From the NCBI RefSeq assembly GCF_902499335.1, contig NZ_CABVQK010000016.1:161105-225104 (forward strand): a DNA stretch of 64,000 bases. The letters run 5' to 3'. The position numbers were made by a program, and so were the translations under genes. Each line of letters opens with the position of its first letter. Within the stretch, counting starts at the first letter, position 1. Shown piece by piece: positions 1 to 9,459 of the stretch. The notes under the pieces were generated by a model. That model ran no database searches and was not told the DNA's origin. It saw nothing but the letters and a program-made list of their open reading frames with translations. The stretch is from Burkholderia lata. GTDB lineage: Bacteria; Pseudomonadota; Gammaproteobacteria; Burkholderiales; Burkholderiaceae.

Positions 1-352
1 CTTCCCGGACCAGATCCGCAAGCCCGACTACAAGATGGGCGTGACGTACGGGATGAAGGAAGGCTTCGCGACGCAGCTGATGTTCACCGTGATTCCGAAG
101 GCACACCCGGGCGACCTCGACCTGATCCACGCGTTCATCAATCATTCGCTCGACGCGGGCGTACAAGGCCGGATGGCGGCCGACGTCCTGAACGGCCCCG
201 TGAACGGCAAGGCCGTGATTCCGGCGGAAAGCCGCGCGTTCGTGCCGTCGCCGCAGCAGATCGCGGAGAAAGCCGTGCTGCATGACGACAAGGCGCTCGC
301 GGCCGTCCAGCCGGCATGGATCAAGCGCTACACCGGCCTCTTCTCGGCATAA
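1..352 (+). CDS. ABC transporter substrate-binding protein, polyamine type (C-terminal part)
   Basis: The gene enters from the left edge: the reading frame is open from base 2 and only its last ~116 residues are present. It would be the periplasmic binding protein of the transporter encoded by the next three genes. The visible part (for example the stretch asking for insertion of loops 'AFINHSLDAGVQGRMA' and a C-terminal 'WIKRYTGLFSA') matches the usual end of PotD/PotF-like extracellular solute-binding proteins. It stops 4 bases before the next start codon, so it belongs to that operon. The ligand cannot be read from this fragment; spermidine/putrescine-like is inferred from the permease and ATPase classes. 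Confidence 0.8.
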   Translation, partial: FPDQIRKPDYKMGVTYGMKEGFATQLMFTVIPKAHPGDLDLIHAFINHSLDAGVQGRMAADVLNGPVNGKAVIPAESRAFVPSPQQIAEKAVLHDDKALAAVQPAWIKRYTGLFSA

Positions 353-356
353 CGAC

Positions 357-1280
357 ATGGCCTCCCTGTCCTCACCCCACGATGCAGGGCCGGCCGTCGC
401 AGGCGCGGCCGGCGCGGGTGCCGATGCGCCCGCGCTGCCCGGCGTGCCGCCCTGGCTGCTGCTCGCGCCCATCCTCGCGTTCCTCGCGGTGCTCGCCGCC
501 GCGACCGTCACGGTATTGCGCATGAGCGTCGGCGTGTCCGGCGACGAATGGCGGACCTTCACGCTGCAGAACTACCTCGATCTCGCGGACCCGTACTTCA
601 CGAAGTCGCTGTGGCTCACGCTGCGCCTCGCGTTCCAGAGCATGGTGTGCGCGGTGCTGCTCGCGATCCCGGTGGCGCTCGCGATGGCACGGACCGAATC
701 GCGGCTCGCGCGCCGGTTGCTGCTCGCCGGTGTCCTGTTGCCGCTGCTCGTGAACCTGCTGCTGCAAGGCTATGGCTGGCTCGTGATGCTCGGCCCGGCC
801 GGGTTGCTCAACCGCGCGCTGCTGGCCACCGGCGTGATCGGGCGGCCGCTGCAGTTGCTGTACCGCGAGCACGGCGTGCTGCTCGGACTGATCCAGACCG
901 CGTTTCCGCTCGCCGTGCTGCCGCTGTCGAGCGCGCTGCGCGCGGTGTCCCGCGCGTACGACGAAGCCGCCGCGACGCTCGGCGCGAGCCGCTGGCAGAC
1001 GCTACGGCACGTGACCTTGCCGCTCGCGATGCCCGGCCTCGTCTCCGGCGCGCTGCTCGTGTTCGCGTACAACGCCAGCGCATTCGCGGTGCCACTGCTG
1101 CTCGGCGGCCGGCGCGTGCCGATGCTTGCGGTGCTCGTGCACGACCAGGTCGCACCGCTGCTCAACTGGCCCGCCGCGTCGGCATCCGGCGTCGTGCTGA
1201 TGGGTGCGACGCTCGTCGTGATGGCAGTGTCGCAGCGCCTCGTGCGCACCCTGCAACGTGCCGACGAGGTGAACCGATGA
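357..1280 (+). CDS. ABC transporter permease, PotB/YdcU-like
   Basis: Inner-membrane permease of 307 residues for a spermidine/putrescine-type importer. A 30-residue Ala/Pro/Gly-rich head precedes the first membrane helix (about 33-57), and five further hydrophobic segments follow. The cytoplasmic coupling loop 'EAAATLGASRWQTLRHVTLP' (about residues 203-222) is the EAA motif that docks on the ATPase. I chose the ATG at 357, 4 bases after the previous stop, over the in-frame start at 282 that would overlap the upstream gene by 70 bases. Its stop overlaps the next start (ATGA), which indicates translational coupling. Confidence 0.88.
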   Translation: MASLSSPHDAGPAVAGAAGAGADAPALPGVPPWLLLAPILAFLAVLAAATVTVLRMSVGVSGDEWRTFTLQNYLDLADPYFTKSLWLTLRLAFQSMVCAVLLAIPVALAMARTESRLARRLLLAGVLLPLLVNLLLQGYGWLVMLGPAGLLNRALLATGVIGRPLQLLYREHGVLLGLIQTAFPLAVLPLSSALRAVSRAYDEAAATLGASRWQTLRHVTLPLAMPGLVSGALLVFAYNASAFAVPLLLGGRRVPMLAVLVHDQVAPLLNWPAASASGVVLMGATLVVMAVSQRLVRTLQRADEVNR

Positions 1281-2119
1281 ATGCCCTGCTCCTGCGCGCG
1301 CCGATGCCCGGCCGCCTCGGACGCGTGACCGGCGCGCTCGCGACGCTCGTGCTGTTGCTCGCGGCGCTGCCGATCCTGACGATGATCACGATGTCGTTCG
1401 GCGCATCGGGCACGCTCGAATTCCCCCCGCGCGAATTCAGCCTGCACTGGTATCGCACTGCGTGGCAGACGTTCGTGTCGTCCGATGCGGGTAGTGCCCA
1501 GTCGATGGGCGCCGCGTTGACGACGAGCCTCGTCGTCGCGGTCGCGACGATGCTGATCGCGACCGCCGTGTCGGTACCCGCGGCATACGCGCTGTCCCGC
1601 TACCGCTTCCGCGGCAAGACGCTCGTCGAGCAGCTCGTCGCGTTGCCGATCGTCTACCCGCTCGTGATGCTCGGCCTCGCGCTGCTGATCGTGTTCAACG
1701 CGCTGCCGGTCGAGCTCGGCATCGTGCGGCTCGTCGTCGCGCACGTGATCCTGACGCTGCCGTTCACGGTGAAGAACTGCGCGGCCTCGGTCGCGTCGAT
1801 CGGCCCCGACTTCGAGGAAGCCGCGTGCCTGATGGGCGCGAGCCCGCGCCGCGCGCTCGTCGACGTCGTGCTGCCGCTGATGCGGCCCGGCATCCTCGCG
1901 GGGATGCTGTTCGCCTTCATCGTGTCGTTCAACGAATTCACGGTGACGTTCTTCCTGTACAGCATCGACACGATGACCCTGCCGGTCTGGCTCTACAGCC
2001 GCACCGTCTCGTCGCTCGACCCGACCGTGTTCTGCTTCGCCGTGTTCACCGTCGCGATCGATTTCGCGCTGATCTGGATGCTCGAAAAACTCGTCGGCGA
2101 CAAGGGTGTCGCGCTCTGA
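1277..2119 (+). CDS. ABC transporter permease, PotC/YdcV-like
   Basis: Second inner-membrane permease, 280 residues, pairing with the upstream permease. It has about six membrane spans, and the EAA loop near residues 182-206 ('EAACLMGASPRRALVDVVLP') marks the ATPase contact. The start is the ATG of the ATGA overlap with the previous gene. The C-terminal stretch with FIVSFNEFTVTFFLYS is characteristic of PotC-type subunits. The ATPase gene follows 40 bases later. Confidence 0.88.
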   Translation: MNALLLRAPMPGRLGRVTGALATLVLLLAALPILTMITMSFGASGTLEFPPREFSLHWYRTAWQTFVSSDAGSAQSMGAALTTSLVVAVATMLIATAVSVPAAYALSRYRFRGKTLVEQLVALPIVYPLVMLGLALLIVFNALPVELGIVRLVVAHVILTLPFTVKNCAASVASIGPDFEEAACLMGASPRRALVDVVLPLMRPGILAGMLFAFIVSFNEFTVTFFLYSIDTMTLPVWLYSRTVSSLDPTVFCFAVFTVAIDFALIWMLEKLVGDKGVAL

Positions 2120-2159
2120 CGCGCACGCTGCCCCGCCCTCGCCCGTGCAAGGAACCCTC

Positions 2160-3230
2160 ATGAACCAGCTCATCCTCCAGAACGTGACGAAGCGCTTCCA
2201 TCAGGCGTATGCGGTCGATCACGTCGATCTGTCGGTACCGGACGGCAAACTCGTCTGCTTTCTCGGCCCGTCCGGCTGCGGCAAGACCACGCTGATGCGG
2301 ATCATCGCCGGCCTCGAAACGCCGACCTCCGGCACGCTGACGTTCGCCGGCCGCGACCTCACGCACGTGCCCGCCAACCGGCGCGACTTCGGCATGGTGT
2401 TCCAGTCGCTCGCGCTGTTTCCGCACATGACGGTCGCGCAGAACATCGCGTATCCGCTGCGGCTGCGCAAGACGGACAAGGCCGCGCAGGCACGGCGCGT
2501 GGCCGAGCTGCTGGAGCTGATCCAGCTGCCGCACATGGCCGACCGGCTCGTCACGCAACTGTCGGGCGGGCAGCGCCAGCGTGTCGCGATTGCGCGTGCA
2601 ATCGCATCGTCACCGCGCCTGCTGCTGCTCGACGAGCCGTTGTCGGCACTCGACGCGAAGCTGCGCGAGGCGATGCAGGTCGAGATCCGGCTGCTCCAGC
2701 AACGGCTCGGCATCACGACGATCATGGTCACGCACGACCAGCGCGAAGCGATGACGATGGCCGACGAGATCGTCGTGATGGAGCAAGGCCGGATCCAGCA
2801 GGTCGGCCGGCCGCTCGACATCTATCGCGATCCGGTCAACGAATTCGTCGCCGATTTCATCGGCCTCGGCAACATCCTGCCGATCGCGTGCGACGGCGAC
2901 GACGCCATCGTCCTGCCGGGCGGGCAGCGTCTCGCGATCCGGCGCGCGCCGGACACGCCACGCGCGACCGACGACGTGCGCCTGCTGATTCGTCCCGAGG
3001 ATATCTGCGTGCGTCCGGGCCAACCGGCTTCGGCACCGAATACGCTGGCCGGCACGATCACGTTCGTGCGCGACGTCGGCGCGTCGATCGAAGCGACGAT
3101 CGACTGCCAGGGCTTCACGCTGACGGCCGCGACGACGCCGCGCGAGACGCCCGACCTCCATGTCGGCATGCCGGTACTCGCGGAACTACCCGCCCATGCC
3201 TGCAAGCTCATCGCCGCCCGCGGCGCCTGA
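2160..3230 (+). CDS. ABC transporter ATP-binding protein, PotA-like
   Basis: ATPase of 356 residues that powers the polyamine-type importer. Visible motifs are Walker A from G36 (GPSGCGKTT), signature LSGGQRQR from L134, Walker B 'LLLLDEP' near 155-161 and the switch histidine in 'MVTHDQREA'. The last ~90 residues form the TOBE-type regulatory domain expected in PotA/UgpC-like ATPases. The ATG at 2160 is preceded by an AAGGAA ribosome site; an in-frame start at 2106 would overlap the permease gene. The next gene begins 40 bases downstream on the same strand, so the two transporters may share a transcript. Confidence 0.9.
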   Translation: MNQLILQNVTKRFHQAYAVDHVDLSVPDGKLVCFLGPSGCGKTTLMRIIAGLETPTSGTLTFAGRDLTHVPANRRDFGMVFQSLALFPHMTVAQNIAYPLRLRKTDKAAQARRVAELLELIQLPHMADRLVTQLSGGQRQRVAIARAIASSPRLLLLDEPLSALDAKLREAMQVEIRLLQQRLGITTIMVTHDQREAMTMADEIVVMEQGRIQQVGRPLDIYRDPVNEFVADFIGLGNILPIACDGDDAIVLPGGQRLAIRRAPDTPRATDDVRLLIRPEDICVRPGQPASAPNTLAGTITFVRDVGASIEATIDCQGFTLTAATTPRETPDLHVGMPVLAELPAHACKLIAARGA

Positions 3231-3270
3231 TGTCTGTTCCTTTCTCCAGCGCAGCAACGAGGATCTCACC

Positions 3271-4095
3271 ATGAACGCAACGTCCCAAGCCACCCGCCAC
3301 GTGCAGCGCCTGCTCGCCCGTACCGCCCTCCTCTGCGCCTGTGCCGGCACCGCGGCCCTGGCCGCGTTCGCGCCGCTCGCGCATGCCGATGCACTCGACA
3401 CGATCGCGAAATCGGGCGTCGTACGCATCGGCGTGTTCGAGGATTACCCGCCGTTCGGCTCGATCGGCCCCGACATGAAGCCGCAAGGCTACGACATCGA
3501 CATGGCGAACCTGATCGGCAAGGCGCTCAACGCGAAAGTCGAACTCGTGCAGGTCACCGGCGACAACCGGATGGCCTATCTCGCCGACCGCAAGACCGAC
3601 ATGCTGCTGTCGGTCGGACAGACGCCGGAACGCACGAAGGTGATCGACTTCTCGAACGCGTATGCACCGTACTACCTCGCCGTGTTCGGCCCGAAGTCGC
3701 TGGCCGTGAAGGGCAACGCCGATCTCGCCGGCAAGTCGGTCGCTGTCGCGCGCGGCACGCTCGAGGACCTGAGCGTCAGCAAGGTCGCGCCGCCGACCGC
3801 GACGATCAAGCGCTTCGACGACCCGAACGGCGCGATCGCCGCGTTCCTGTCGGGACAGGCGCAGTTGCTCGTGGTCGGCAACGACGTCGGCGCGACGATC
3901 ATCGCGCGCCATCCGTCGATCGACCCGGAGCAGAAGTTCTCGCTGTTCAGCTCGCCCGATCACGTCGGCCTGAACAAGAACGAGCCGCGCCTGATGCAGA
4001 AGGTCAACGACGCGATCGCCGGCGCCCGGAAGAGCGGCACGCTGAATACGTTGTCGCAGAAGTGGCTGCACGCGGCACTGCCGGCCGACCTGTAA
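3271..4095 (+). CDS. Amino-acid ABC transporter substrate-binding protein (family 3)
   Basis: Periplasmic binding protein of 274 residues. A Sec signal peptide ends at AHA (cleavage after about residue 39). The mature protein opens with the family-3 signature 'SGVVRIGVFEDYPPFG' and continues 'GYDIDMANLIGKAL', as in HisJ/GlnH/cystine binding proteins. The ligand is probably a polar amino acid or related compound. The ATG at 3271 follows a weak GAGGA site; longer in-frame starts run into the preceding gene. It is followed by two cognate permeases and an ATPase, so it forms a complete second importer placed directly behind a polyamine-type importer. Confidence 0.88.
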   Translation: MNATSQATRHVQRLLARTALLCACAGTAALAAFAPLAHADALDTIAKSGVVRIGVFEDYPPFGSIGPDMKPQGYDIDMANLIGKALNAKVELVQVTGDNRMAYLADRKTDMLLSVGQTPERTKVIDFSNAYAPYYLAVFGPKSLAVKGNADLAGKSVAVARGTLEDLSVSKVAPPTATIKRFDDPNGAIAAFLSGQAQLLVVGNDVGATIIARHPSIDPEQKFSLFSSPDHVGLNKNEPRLMQKVNDAIAGARKSGTLNTLSQKWLHAALPADL

Positions 4096-4138
4096 TGCGC
4101 ACCGCCCCCGCCCCGCATTCACGACGAAAGGCATCGCG

Positions 4139-4903
4139 ATGACCTACGTGTTCGACTTCAGCGATTTCGGCCTGTACGCCGGCATGCTCGCGCGCGGCAT
4201 CGGCGTGACGCTCGGCCTCACCGCGGCCTCCACCGTGCTGGGCGGCCTGATCGGCACCGCCGGCGCGTGGGTCGCGCTCGCCGGGCCGCGGTGGGCGCGC
4301 GCGCTCGTCGCGGCCTACGTCGAGCTGATCCGCAATACGCCGTTCCTGGTCCAGCTGTTCTTCATCTTCTTCGGACTGCCCGGGATCGGTGTGCACATCG
4401 ACGAAGCACAGGCAGCCGTGCTGGCGATGACGGTCAACCTCGGCGCGTACGCGGTCGAGATCCTGCGCGCCGGCATCGAATCGGTGCCGCACGGGCAAGT
4501 GCAGGCCGCGCGCGCGCTCGGGCTGCACGGCCGGCAGGTGTTCGGTCACGTCGTGCTGCCGCAGGCGCTCGCGAACGTGTATCCCGCGCTGCTCGGGCAG
4601 GTGCTGATCGTGATGCTCGGCTCTGCGGTCGTCTCGCAGATCTCGGTACCCGACCTGACGTATGCGGCAAACTTCATCCAGTCGCGCAATTTCCGTGCGT
4701 TCGAGATCTACATCGTCGTGACCGCGATCTACCTGTTGCTGTCGATCGCGCTGCGCATGCTGCTCAATCGCGTCGGCCGGCGGCTGTTCTCGGGCCGCAC
4801 GCAGCGCGGCGCGGCAGCCACGCCGCCGCGCACCCGGTTTGCGCGCTTCACGTGGCGCGCCCGCTCTCCCGACACCCGCCTTCCCACGGAGCGTGCACGA
4901 TGA
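4139..4903 (+). CDS. Amino-acid ABC transporter permease (HisQ/GltJ-like)
   Basis: Inner-membrane permease of the second importer, 254 residues. The segment 'VELIRNTPFLVQLFFIFFG' at about 61-79 and the EAA-type loop near 117-142 are hallmarks of polar-amino-acid permeases. The family is usually about 220-230 residues; here the extra ~25 residues form an Arg/Thr-rich C-terminal tail after the last helix. The stop overlaps the next start by 4 bases, so the two permeases are translationally coupled. Confidence 0.88.
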   Translation: MTYVFDFSDFGLYAGMLARGIGVTLGLTAASTVLGGLIGTAGAWVALAGPRWARALVAAYVELIRNTPFLVQLFFIFFGLPGIGVHIDEAQAAVLAMTVNLGAYAVEILRAGIESVPHGQVQAARALGLHGRQVFGHVVLPQALANVYPALLGQVLIVMLGSAVVSQISVPDLTYAANFIQSRNFRAFEIYIVVTAIYLLLSIALRMLLNRVGRRLFSGRTQRGAAATPPRTRFARFTWRARSPDTRLPTERAR

Positions 4904-5556
4904 TCGAATTCACCTTCCAGGACATTGCGTGGAACCTGCTGCTCGCCGCGCGCTGGACCGTGCTGCTGTCGCTGATCACGTTCGTCGGCGGCAGCGCCGC
5001 CGGGTTCGCGCTGCTGGCGATGCGCATCTCGGCGTCGGTCGCGCTGCGCCGCTTCGTGATCCTGTACGTCGAGCTGTTTCAGGGCACGCCGCTGCTGATG
5101 CAGCTGTTCCTCGGCTTCTTCGGACTGCCGCTCGTCGGCATCGACGTGACGCCATGGGTTGCCGCGTCGGTCGTGCTGACGCTGAACGCGAGCGCGTACC
5201 TGACCGACATCTGGCGCGGCTGCGTCGACGCGGTACCGCGCGGCCAGTGGAACGCGGCGGCCAGCCTCGGCATGACGTGGACCCAGCAATTGCGCTATGT
5301 GGTGTGGCCGCAGGCATGGAAGATCGCGCTGCCGCCGACCGTCGGCTTCCTCGTGCAGGCGGTGAAGAGCACCGCGCTGACGTCGATCATCGGGCTGACC
5401 GAGCTGACCAAGACGGGCAACATCATCACCAACGCCGTATTCAAGCCGTTTCCGATCTACGCGATGGTCGCACTGCTCTACTTCGCGATGTGCTTCCCGC
5501 TGACGTGGTATGCCCGCGTGCTCGAACGTCGCTATCGCGTCGCGAAGGCACGCTGA
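4900..5556 (+). CDS. Amino-acid ABC transporter permease (HisM/GltK-like)
   Basis: Second permease of the amino-acid importer, 218 residues, the usual family length. It carries the same signature as its partner ('VELFQGTPLLMQLFLGFFG' near 51-69) and an EAA-type loop near 106-130. The ATG at 4900 sits in an ATGA overlap with the preceding permease; the long upstream extension of this frame is only a shadow of that gene. The ATPase gene follows after 38 bases. Confidence 0.88.
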   Translation: MIEFTFQDIAWNLLLAARWTVLLSLITFVGGSAAGFALLAMRISASVALRRFVILYVELFQGTPLLMQLFLGFFGLPLVGIDVTPWVAASVVLTLNASAYLTDIWRGCVDAVPRGQWNAAASLGMTWTQQLRYVVWPQAWKIALPPTVGFLVQAVKSTALTSIIGLTELTKTGNIITNAVFKPFPIYAMVALLYFAMCFPLTWYARVLERRYRVAKAR

Positions 5557-5594
5557 ACCGGCGCCGCGCGCGTCATTACGATCCAGGGATTCCC

Positions 5595-6320
5595 ATGATT
5601 TCCATCAGCAACGTTTCGAAGTGGTACGGCCAGTTTCAGGTCCTCACCGACTGCACGACCGAGGTCAAGAAAGGCGAAGTGGTCGTCGTGTGCGGCCCGT
5701 CGGGCTCGGGCAAGTCGACGCTGATCAAGACCGTGAACGGCCTCGAGCCGTTCCAGCAGGGCGGAATCCTCGTGAACGGCCAGTCGGTCGGCGACAGGAA
5801 GACGAACCTGTCGAAGCTGCGCTCGAAGGTCGGGATGGTGTTCCAGCATTTCGAGCTGTTCCCGCACCTGTCGATCACCGAGAACCTGACGCTCGCGCAG
5901 GTCAAGGTGCTCGGCCGCGGCAAGGACGAGGCGAACGAGAAGGGCCTGAAGCTGCTCGACCGCGTCGGCCTGAAGGCGCATGCGCACAAGTTCCCGGGCC
6001 AGCTGTCGGGCGGCCAGCAGCAGCGTGTCGCGATTGCGCGCGCGCTGTCGATGGATCCGATCGCGATGCTGTTCGACGAGCCGACGTCCGCGCTCGACCC
6101 CGAGATGATCAACGAAGTGCTCGACGTGATGGTCGAACTCGCGCAGGAAGGGATGACGATGATGGTCGTCACGCACGAGATGGGCTTCGCGAAGAAGGTC
6201 GCCCATCGCGTGATCTTCATGGACAAGGGCGCGATCGTCGAGGACGACCGCAAGGACGATTTCTTCTCGAATCCGAAATCGGAACGCGCGAAGGATTTCC
6301 TCGCGAAGATCCTGCACTGA
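5595..6320 (+). CDS. Amino-acid ABC transporter ATP-binding protein (GlnQ/HisP-like)
   Basis: ATPase of 241 residues for the polar-amino-acid importer. Walker A is GPSGSGKST at 34-42, the Q-loop glutamine is Q84, signature LSGGQQ at 137-142, Walker B ends in D161-E162, and the switch histidine lies in 'MVVTHEMGFA'. There is no C-terminal regulatory domain, as is normal for this class. It closes the transporter series; a LysR regulator starts 49 bases later on the same strand. Confidence 0.9.
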   Translation: MISISNVSKWYGQFQVLTDCTTEVKKGEVVVVCGPSGSGKSTLIKTVNGLEPFQQGGILVNGQSVGDRKTNLSKLRSKVGMVFQHFELFPHLSITENLTLAQVKVLGRGKDEANEKGLKLLDRVGLKAHAHKFPGQLSGGQQQRVAIARALSMDPIAMLFDEPTSALDPEMINEVLDVMVELAQEGMTMMVVTHEMGFAKKVAHRVIFMDKGAIVEDDRKDDFFSNPKSERAKDFLAKILH

Positions 6321-6369
6321 GCGATACCGCGGCGCGCCGTCACGCGCCCGTTCCACCCCGACTCTCCCG

Positions 6370-7296
6370 ATGAAACGACTTCCTTCCCTCAACGCGCTGC
6401 AGGTCTTCGACATCGTTGCCCGTCACGGCAGCTTCACGCGCGCCGCCGAGCACCTGTGCCTGACCCAGGGGGCCGTGAGCCGGCAGATCCTCGCGCTCGA
6501 GAGCTTCTATCAGTTCGCGCTGTTCAAGCGCACGCCCAAGGGGCTGACGCTGACGGCCGAAGGTGAACTCCTGTTGCCGACCGTGCGCGAAAGCTTCGCG
6601 CGCATCGAGGAGGTATCGATGCACCTCTCGCGCAGGCGTACCGAACTCGCCCTGAAGGTGCCGACCTGCATGATGCAGTGGATGCTGCCGCGCATCATGC
6701 GGTTCCAGGCCGAGCATCCCGAACTCCAGGTGCAGATCACCACCACCTGGGATCATCAGGTCGACTTCCGCATGGAGCCGTTCGACGCCGCGGTGATCTA
6801 CGCGGCCGGCGCCGGCCCCGACATGCATGCGATCCCGTTGTTCGAAGAACGACTGACGCCGGTCTGCGCCCCGAGCCTGCCGGACCGGCAGCCGCTCGCG
6901 AGTCTCGACGACCTGGCCGGTCACACGTTGCTGCATCCGACCCGCGATCACCGGGACTGGAAGCGGTGGCTCGACCATGCGGGCGCACCGCACGTCGACT
7001 CGACGCGCGGCTTGAGCTTCGAAACGCTGGATCTCGCGACGCATGCGGCGATCGACGGCTACGGCGTCGCGATCGGCGACCGGACGCTCGCGGACGAAAG
7101 CGTGGCGGCGCACCGGCTGGTGATGCCGTTCGACATCTCGTTGCCGACGGGGATGGGCTATTACTTCGTGTATCCGGACGGGGCCGAACAGCAGCAGAAG
7201 ATCCAGCTGTTCGGCGGCTGGATCTCGGACGAACGCAAGGGCGCGTCGGGTGGCGCACCTGCCGGCCTTGAAATCCCGACGCCCCGCATTGCCTGA
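6370..7296 (+). CDS. LysR-family transcriptional regulator, GcvA-like
   Basis: DNA-binding regulator of 308 residues. The N-terminal winged helix-turn-helix (about residues 5-64) has the GcvA-type opening 'LPSLNALQVFDIVARHGSF', and the effector-binding domain runs from about 92 to 295. It lies 49 bases behind the amino-acid transporter ATPase on the same strand and so may be cotranscribed with it. Control of the two upstream transporters is inferred from position only. GcvA itself controls glycine cleavage, but this subfamily is large and the ligand cannot be predicted. Confidence 0.85.
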   Translation: MKRLPSLNALQVFDIVARHGSFTRAAEHLCLTQGAVSRQILALESFYQFALFKRTPKGLTLTAEGELLLPTVRESFARIEEVSMHLSRRRTELALKVPTCMMQWMLPRIMRFQAEHPELQVQITTTWDHQVDFRMEPFDAAVIYAAGAGPDMHAIPLFEERLTPVCAPSLPDRQPLASLDDLAGHTLLHPTRDHRDWKRWLDHAGAPHVDSTRGLSFETLDLATHAAIDGYGVAIGDRTLADESVAAHRLVMPFDISLPTGMGYYFVYPDGAEQQQKIQLFGGWISDERKGASGGAPAGLEIPTPRIA

Positions 7297-7428
7297 CACA
7301 TCGTGCTCCATCGGGGCAAAAACTGCACCCGGCGGCAAAACGTCCCCTGAAACAGATCGGTAAAGTGGCCAGCGGCTATTTGTAATGCATCACGGCCGCG
7401 CCTAAAACAACCGATTCAGGAGACGTAA

Positions 7429-9444
7429 ATGCAACGCTTCACGAGATCCGCCATGCGCCGGTCGGCATTGACCGCGTCGGGCACCGCGCTCACCCTGGGG
7501 CTGTTTGCCTGCGGCGGCGTCGACTCGCCTTCCACGCCTGTCACGCAACAGGACTTCGGCTATACGACGTTGAACCTGATCGCCAAGGACGGCCTGAAGT
7601 TCAAGGACATGAACAAGAGCGGTCAGCTCGAGCCGTACGAAGACTGGCGACTGAGTGCCGAAGTGCGGGCACGGGACCTGGTCGGCCGCCTCACGCTGGC
7701 CGAGAAAGCAGGCCTGATGATGCACGGCACCGCGCCGGTGCTGAACGACACGACCGGTTCAGGCACCGGCTCCGCTTACGATCTGGCAGCGCTCAAGACG
7801 CTCATCAATGAGCGGGGTGTCAACACCTATATCACGCGCATGAGTGCCGATGCGCACACCATGGCCGACCAGGCCAACCAGATTCAGACGCTGGCGGAGC
7901 AGTCGCGGCTCGGCATCCCGGTGTCGATCAGTTCCGACCCGCGCAACCATTTCCAGTACACGCTCGGCGCAAGCGCAGGCGGCAGCGGTTTCTCGCAGTG
8001 GCCTGAAACGCTCGGTTTCGCCGCGATCGGCGACGCGGCACTCACGCGAAAATTCGGCGATATCGCGCGCCAGGAGTATCGCGCGGTCGGCATGACCGAA
8101 GCGCTGTCGCCGCAAGCCGACCTGGCGACCGAGCCGCGCTGGTCACGCATCAACGGCACCTTCGGCGAAGACGCCGATCTCGCGCGCACGCAGGTTCAGG
8201 CCTATATCGAAGGCTTCCAGGGCGGCAGCAACGGCATTCAGGCCAATAGCGTCATCGCCGTCGTCAAGCACTGGGCCGGATATGGCGCGCAGAAACTCGG
8301 CTTCGACAGCCACAATTACTACGGCCGCTACGCGACCTACCCGGGCAACAACTTTGCGTATCACCTGAAGCCGTTCGAAGGCGCGTTCGCCGCCAACGTC
8401 GGCTCGGTCATGCCGACCTATTCCGAACCGGACATGACGGTAACGGTCGACGGCATCACGCTGGAGCCCGTCGGCGGCGCTTACGACAAGGCGTTGCTGA
8501 CCGACCTGCTGCGCGGGAAATACGGCTTCAAGGGCGTGATCGTGTCCGACTGGCTGATCGCCGACGACTGCGACGCGAATTGCATCAACGGCGTGTCGTC
8601 AGGGTCCCCGTCGTTCGTCGGACTGGGCATGCCCTGGGGGATGGAAGGCGCGACCCGCGTGCAGCGTTTCGCGCGGGCGGTCACCGCCGGCATCGACCAG
8701 TTCGGCGGAGACGACGATCCGAGCGACCTCATCGACGCCGTCAACCGCGGGCAGCTGTCGGAAGACCGTTTGTCTGAATCCGCCTATCGCGTCCTGCTGC
8801 AGAAATTCCAGCAAGGCTTGTTCGACCATCCGTATGTCGATGCGGACGCAGCCGGCAAGATCGTCGGAAACGCCGACTTCCAGGCCCAGGCACTCGATGC
8901 GCAGCGCCGCTCGATGGTGCTGCTGCAAAACAACGGCAAGCTGCTGCCGATGAGGGCGTCCGGCAAGAAAGCCTGGCTGTACGGCATCGATCCCGCGGTC
9001 GCACGCCAATATGGGTATCAGGTCGTCGATACGCCGCAAGCCGCGGACGTTGCAATTCTCCGCGTGAGCACGCCCTATCAAACGCTGCACCCGAACTACA
9101 TGTTCGGCTCGATGCAGCATGAAGGCAGTCTCGCGTTCGTCGACGGCAGTGCGGACTACGAGGCAATCAAGCAGGCCGCGCTTGCGCCGAAGTCGATCGT
9201 CTCCGTGTACATGGATCGCCCCGCGATCCTGACCAACGTTCAGGACAAGGCCACCGCGATCCTCGCCAACTTCGGCGTGACCGATGCCGCGTTGTTCGAC
9301 GTGCTGACGGGGAAAGGTCAACCGCAAGGGAAGCTGCCGTTCGAGTTGCCGTCGTCGATGGCGGAAGTCGCGGCGCAGCGGGAAGACGTGCCGCACGATA
9401 CCGCGCATCCGTTGTATCCGTTTGGATACGGTTTGACGTATTGA
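7429..9444 (+). CDS. Glycoside hydrolase family 3 lipoprotein (beta-glucosidase type)
   Basis: Enzyme of 671 residues predicted to cleave beta-linked sugars or glycosides. The N-terminus is a lipoprotein signal with a lipobox ending at C28 (LFAC), so it is probably anchored in the outer membrane or periplasm. The (beta/alpha)8 domain carries 'VVKHWAGYG' (substrate-binding K and H) and the catalytic nucleophile aspartate in VSDW, about D374. The C-terminal alpha/beta sandwich ends in the standard 'YPFGYGLTY'. Both GH3 catalytic domains are present, but a fibronectin-like third domain is missing. No sugar transporter lies nearby, and the gene appears to stand alone. Confidence 0.9.
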   Translation: MQRFTRSAMRRSALTASGTALTLGLFACGGVDSPSTPVTQQDFGYTTLNLIAKDGLKFKDMNKSGQLEPYEDWRLSAEVRARDLVGRLTLAEKAGLMMHGTAPVLNDTTGSGTGSAYDLAALKTLINERGVNTYITRMSADAHTMADQANQIQTLAEQSRLGIPVSISSDPRNHFQYTLGASAGGSGFSQWPETLGFAAIGDAALTRKFGDIARQEYRAVGMTEALSPQADLATEPRWSRINGTFGEDADLARTQVQAYIEGFQGGSNGIQANSVIAVVKHWAGYGAQKLGFDSHNYYGRYATYPGNNFAYHLKPFEGAFAANVGSVMPTYSEPDMTVTVDGITLEPVGGAYDKALLTDLLRGKYGFKGVIVSDWLIADDCDANCINGVSSGSPSFVGLGMPWGMEGATRVQRFARAVTAGIDQFGGDDDPSDLIDAVNRGQLSEDRLSESAYRVLLQKFQQGLFDHPYVDADAAGKIVGNADFQAQALDAQRRSMVLLQNNGKLLPMRASGKKAWLYGIDPAVARQYGYQVVDTPQAADVAILRVSTPYQTLHPNYMFGSMQHEGSLAFVDGSADYEAIKQAALAPKSIVSVYMDRPAILTNVQDKATAILANFGVTDAALFDVLTGKGQPQGKLPFELPSSMAEVAAQREDVPHDTAHPLYPFGYGLTY

Positions 9445-9459
9445 CGTTTGATGCGTTGT

